Shown here one piece after another: positions 7,036 to 9,597 of a DNA stretch of 9,597 bases. Within the stretch, counting starts at the first letter, position 1. The number at the start of each line of letters is the position of its first letter. The notes beneath the pieces were generated by a model. The model was not told the origin of the DNA and did not search any database. It worked only from the letters and a program-made list of their open reading frames with translations. Where the stretch lies: the NCBI GenBank assembly GCA_937893415.1, contig CALBWZ010000136.1:1-9597 (forward strand), given 5' to 3'. The stretch comes from an uncultured Comamonadaceae bacterium (lineage in GTDB: Bacteria > Pseudomonadota > Gammaproteobacteria > Burkholderiales > Burkholderiaceae_C). The position numbers and the translations under genes are program-made.

Positions 7036-8397
7036 CTATGCCATCAATGCTTCAATATCGTCGATGGCCACAGGAACCCCGCGCGAAATAAGCTCGCATT
7101 CACCTGCACTCACCACGGCATCGTCCTCAATGCGAATGCCAATGTTGTGGAAGTGTGCTGGCACCGCATCGCTGGGTCTGATGTACAAGCCAGGTTCTAT
7201 GGTCAGTACCATGCCTTCTTGCAGGTGGCGTGTCAGAGGCGGCGTGTGTTGTTGCGCCTGCAAGTCAGTGCCCGCATAGCGGCCACAGTCGTGCACGTCT
7301 AAGCCCAGCCAATGGCTGGTGCGGTGCATGTAAAAAGGTGTGTAGGCTTTCATGGCTATAGCCTCGTCGACGTTGCCAACCAGCTGCTTGTTCAAAATGC
7401 CAAGGTCAAGCAGACCTTGCGTGAGCACTTGAACGGCGGCCTCATGCGGCTGGTTGAACCGCGCCCCTGTGCGCGCGGCGTTAACGGCGGCCACTTGGCT
7501 GGCCAGCACCAATGCATACACGTCGCGTTGTGGCGCTGTGAATCGGCCATTGGCCGGAAAGGTGCGCGTGATGTCACTGGCGTAGCCGTCTAGCTCGCAG
7601 CCCGCATCAATCAGCACCAAGTCGCCGTCTTTAACTGCGCCGGTATCAGCGCGGTAATGCAGTACGCAGGCATTGGCACCTGCGGCAACAATCGAGGTGT
7701 AAGCGGGAAACTGTGAGCCGTGCTGGCGAAACTCGTGCAGCAACTCTGCTTCTAGGTGGTACTCACGCAAGTCAAGGTGGTCGCGAAGATCTCTAGCGCT
7801 GCGCTGCATGGCGCGTATGTGTGCATTGGCTGAAATGCTGGCCGCTCTGCGCATGGTGGCCAGCTCTGTAGCGTCTTTGATGAGGCGCATTTCGTCAAGG
7901 AGCAAGCAGGCATCGCGCTGCGTAGTGGGGCATGTAACGCCAGCGCGCGCTTGCGCGCGAACCGAGCCTAGCCAACGCTCGACGTTGGTGTTGAGCTGTT
8001 CGTGCGTGGCAAACGGCCACCACACAGCGTCTTTATTACCCAGCAATTTAACCACTGTGGCGTCTAACGCGGTGGTGGCTGCTGCAGCGTCAATGCCTAA
8101 AGCTGAAGGGGCAGCATCCGGGCCAAGCCTAAAGCCATCCCACGTTTCACGCTCCAAATCCTTAGGCAAGCACACCAATGTGGTGTGCCCACTGCTGTCT
8201 ATAAGCAGCGTGGCGCCAGGCTCGGTAAAGCCGCACAGGTAAAAAAAGTAGCTGTCAAAGCGATACGGAAAGTCAGCGTCACGGTTGCGCATCCGCTCAG
8301 GCGCAGTTGGAATGATCGCCAGCGCGTTAGGCCCCATGGTGCTGGCAAAGGCAGCGCGGCGTTGGGCGTGTAATGGGGTATTGATTGGTATGTGCAT
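7036..8397 (-). CDS. pepP: Xaa-Pro aminopeptidase (aminopeptidase P, PepP)
   Basis: A cytoplasmic dimanganese peptidase that removes any N-terminal residue preceding proline. The product has 453 residues, close to E. coli PepP (441). The N-terminal creatinase-like domain covers about 1-175 (PYRFDSYFFYLCGFTEPGA at 44-62) and the pita-bread catalytic domain about 176-450. All five expected metal ligands are visible: D264 and D275 in VLIDAGCELDGYASDITRTF, H362 in SHWLGLDVHD, E401 in TIEPGLY and E424 in IRIEDD. Supporting histidines H257 (VLHYR, 247-ish), H358 and H369 are also in place in sequence order. It starts with ATG 37 bases after the murU-like stop and runs to two bases before the MOSC start; no strong Shine-Dalgarno precedes it. 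In many Betaproteobacteria and in Pseudomonas this gene lies close to amgK-murU or ubiquinone genes; here the neighbours are murU and the MOSC gene. Confidence 0.95.
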   Translation of the reverse strand: MHIPINTPLHAQRRAAFASTMGPNALAIIPTAPERMRNRDADFPYRFDSYFFYLCGFTEPGATLLIDSSGHTTLVCLPKDLERETWDGFRLGPDAAPSALGIDAAAATTALDATVVKLLGNKDAVWWPFATHEQLNTNVERWLGSVRAQARAGVTCPTTQRDACLLLDEMRLIKDATELATMRRAASISANAHIRAMQRSARDLRDHLDLREYHLEAELLHEFRQHGSQFPAYTSIVAAGANACVLHYRADTGAVKDGDLVLIDAGCELDGYASDITRTFPANGRFTAPQRDVYALVLASQVAAVNAARTGARFNQPHEAAVQVLTQGLLDLGILNKQLVGNVDEAIAMKAYTPFYMHRTSHWLGLDVHDCGRYAGTDLQAQQHTPPLTRHLQEGMVLTIEPGLYIRPSDAVPAHFHNIGIRIEDDAVVSAGECELISRGVPVAIDDIEALMA

Positions 8398-8434
8398 GGC
8401 GATGTGTGGTGTGTCGTATCTTGACGTCTCAAGC

Positions 8435-9154
8435 TTATGCGGTTTGGTTGAGCTGGTCCAGGCGCTGTGGGGTGCCCACGTCTACCCATTCGCCTTGAAA
8501 GCGTTGGCCCGTTACAAGACCTTGGTCCATGGCCAAGCGCAGCAGTGGTGCAAGAGGCAACGAGTCACCGCGTGGATTGGCGTGTGCAATGTTGCACCAG
8601 GGAGCTGTGAATAAAGCGGCTTTGAACAAGCCAATGGTGGCGTAAGTGAGCATCTCGCCTTGGGCGCTAGCGCCATAGGACAACAAGTCATTGTCTCCCA
8701 AAGCAAAATCGCCGTGTGGGTTGTGTGTCGGGTTGGCTACCAGCCACAAGTGGGCCAATGCCTGGCCATGTACAAATTGTTGTGCAACATCTTGGTCAAA
8801 TACAAAGGTGGGGGCAAACACGTCGCCAGCAGCTAGCCAAAATGCGTCGCCCAACATGGGCAAAGCGCGCGCAATGCCGCCTGCGGTTTCTAGCGCGTGG
8901 CCAAAGTCTTGGCCCTCGTGGGAATAGCGCAGTTGTAAGCCGTGGGCTTGCGCGCCAAACTCAGTTTCAATAAGTGCGCCCAGCCAAGCCGTATTAAGCA
9001 CGCATTGTTGTATGCCGCTGCGGCGCATGGCCTGCATGGTCCAGCCCACAAGCGGGCGGCCTCTAACGGGCAGAAGGGGCTTGGGGCAGGTGTCTGTAAG
9101 TGGGCGCATGCGCTCACCTCGACCCGCACCCAACAACATGGCGGTGGTGATCAT
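8435..9154 (-). CDS. murU: Sugar-phosphate nucleotidyltransferase, MurU-like (N-acetylmuramate alpha-1-phosphate uridylyltransferase)
   Basis: MurU makes UDP-MurNAc from MurNAc-1-phosphate and UTP in the cell-wall recycling route that bypasses de novo synthesis (described in Pseudomonas). The 239-residue product shows the nucleotidyltransferase signature GAGRGERMRPLTD (9-21) and PKPLLPV (24-30), then YSHEGQ...ETAGGI (77-94), LAAGDVF with the metal-binding aspartate, and WVDVGTPQRL near the C-terminus, all as expected for MurU-type enzymes (about 224 residues). ATG at 9154 is chosen because it puts the signature at the family's usual distance from the N-terminus and GGGA lies upstream; ATGs at 9172 and 9184 would add 6 or 10 residues. 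The usual partner kinase gene amgK is not adjacent in this window. A related glucose- or mannose-1-phosphate transferase role is possible but the ETAGGI and length favour MurU. Confidence 0.82.
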   Translation of the reverse strand: MITTAMLLGAGRGERMRPLTDTCPKPLLPVRGRPLVGWTMQAMRRSGIQQCVLNTAWLGALIETEFGAQAHGLQLRYSHEGQDFGHALETAGGIARALPMLGDAFWLAAGDVFAPTFVFDQDVAQQFVHGQALAHLWLVANPTHNPHGDFALGDNDLLSYGASAQGEMLTYATIGLFKAALFTAPWCNIAHANPRGDSLPLAPLLRLAMDQGLVTGQRFQGEWVDVGTPQRLDQLNQTA

Positions 9155-9210
9155 GTTGCAATTGTCCCGCATTACGTGCCGCATTGCGCTGCGCCGTCAG
9201 AGACAACCTG

Positions 9211-9239
9211 TTGGGATGATGTTCATGACCAGTTAAAAT
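9211..9239 (+). promoter_or_regulatory. Candidate sigma-70 promoter for tkt
   Basis: TTGGGA (9211-9216), a 17-base spacer and TAAAAT (9234-9239) form a plausible -35/-10 pair ending about 60 bases before the tkt start. The 146 bases between murU and tkt (9155-9300) are the divergent control region for both genes; no convincing minus-strand promoter was found there. Motif-based call only. Confidence 0.4.
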
Positions 9240-9300
9240 CAGTGGGCTTTGCTACATTTAGCTTCAAGCTACCCAATCTCAGCTCTCATCGAAAGACTCT

Positions 9301-9597
9301 ATGGCCAACCCTACCAATATGGCCAATGCCGTTCGCGCATTGGCAATGGATGCCGTCCAACAAGCAAACTCAGGACACCCTGGTGCCCCAATGGGCATGG
9401 CCGATATGGCCGTGGCATTGTGGTCGCGCCATTTAAAGCACAACCCCAAAGATCCCTCATGGGCCAACCGCGACCGCTTTGTGCTGTCCAACGGTCACGG
9501 CTCCATGCTGATTTATGCCCTGTTGCATCTCACTGGCTACGATTTGCCGATGGACGAGTTGAAAAACTGTTACAACCATATTTGGACAAACAGCCTT
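9301..9597 (+). CDS. tkt: Transketolase, N-terminal part (3' truncated by window edge)
   Basis: Transketolase moves two-carbon units between sugar phosphates in the pentose phosphate pathway using thiamine diphosphate. The visible 99 codons contain the family start [20 protein letters not shown] (the histidine corresponds to the conserved active-site His near residue 26 of E. coli TktA), [55 protein letters not shown] and MDELKN. After LKN (codon at 9565-9567) the expected continuation is FRQLHSKTPGHP, which contains another active-site histidine, but the sequence reads [10 protein letters not shown] instead and no other frame restores the match. ATG at 9301 is used, with weak GAAAGA just upstream. 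The gene is divergent from murU. The identity of the N-terminal part is certain; whether the gene is intact is not. Confidence 0.93.
   Translation, partial: MANPTNMANAVRALAMDAVQQANSGHPGAPMGMADMAVALWSRHLKHNPKDPSWANRDRFVLSNGHGSMLIYALLHLTGYDLPMDELKNCYNHIWTNSL

Noticed and set aside
7944..7959. CGCGCGC-TT-GCGCGCG inverted repeat in pepP
   Set aside because: Explained by alternating Ala/Arg/Gln codons in GC-rich coding sequence; no independent sign of function.
8942..9436. Plus-strand open frame running from inside murU into tkt
   Set aside because: Out of frame with tkt and antisense to murU; Trp/Pro/His-rich translation without family features.

Overview
The window looks like chromosomal DNA from a betaproteobacterium, most likely order Burkholderiales and perhaps Comamonadaceae-like. 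The protein flavours support this (LptD, SurA, RsmA, MaeB, PepP, MurU-type and Tkt sequences typical of that group). Base composition is moderately GC-rich by eye and coding is dense. No rRNA, tRNA, CRISPR array, phage gene or transposase gene is visible. No stretch longer than 300 bases lacks a gene; the longest gaps (roughly 150-190 bases) lie upstream and downstream of the malic enzyme gene and between murU and tkt.

Left part (2-2600, plus strand): an outer-membrane biogenesis operon made of the 3' end of lptD, then surA, then rsmA. The genes sit 8 bases apart (lptD/surA) or overlap by ATGA (surA/rsmA). The pdxA gene that sits between surA and rsmA in Escherichia coli is absent. A perfect 16-bp stem flanked by A and T runs ends this operon and also serves the gene converging on it.

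Centre (2675-3770, minus strand): a two-gene ribonuclease/inhibitor module. The upstream gene encodes a small exported or membrane-anchored guanyl-specific RNase of the RNase Sa/barnase (N1/T1) family. The downstream gene encodes an unusually long barstar-like inhibitor. A good sigma-70-like promoter lies in the gap just before the inhibitor gene, so the inhibitor may be made independently of the RNase. This is the most interesting accessory content in the window.

Middle-right (3943-6261, minus strand): a full-length two-domain NADP-dependent malic enzyme (MaeB type), apparently a single transcription unit.

Right part (6449-9154, minus strand): murU-like nucleotidyltransferase, pepP and a YiiM-like MOSC protein, closely packed in that order of transcription. 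murU normally works with the kinase AmgK, often encoded beside lptD; amgK is not in this window. Divergent from murU, the transketolase gene tkt begins at 9301 and runs off the right edge. Its last ten codons depart abruptly from the strongly conserved family sequence, which suggests either an insertion or an assembly-edge artefact.
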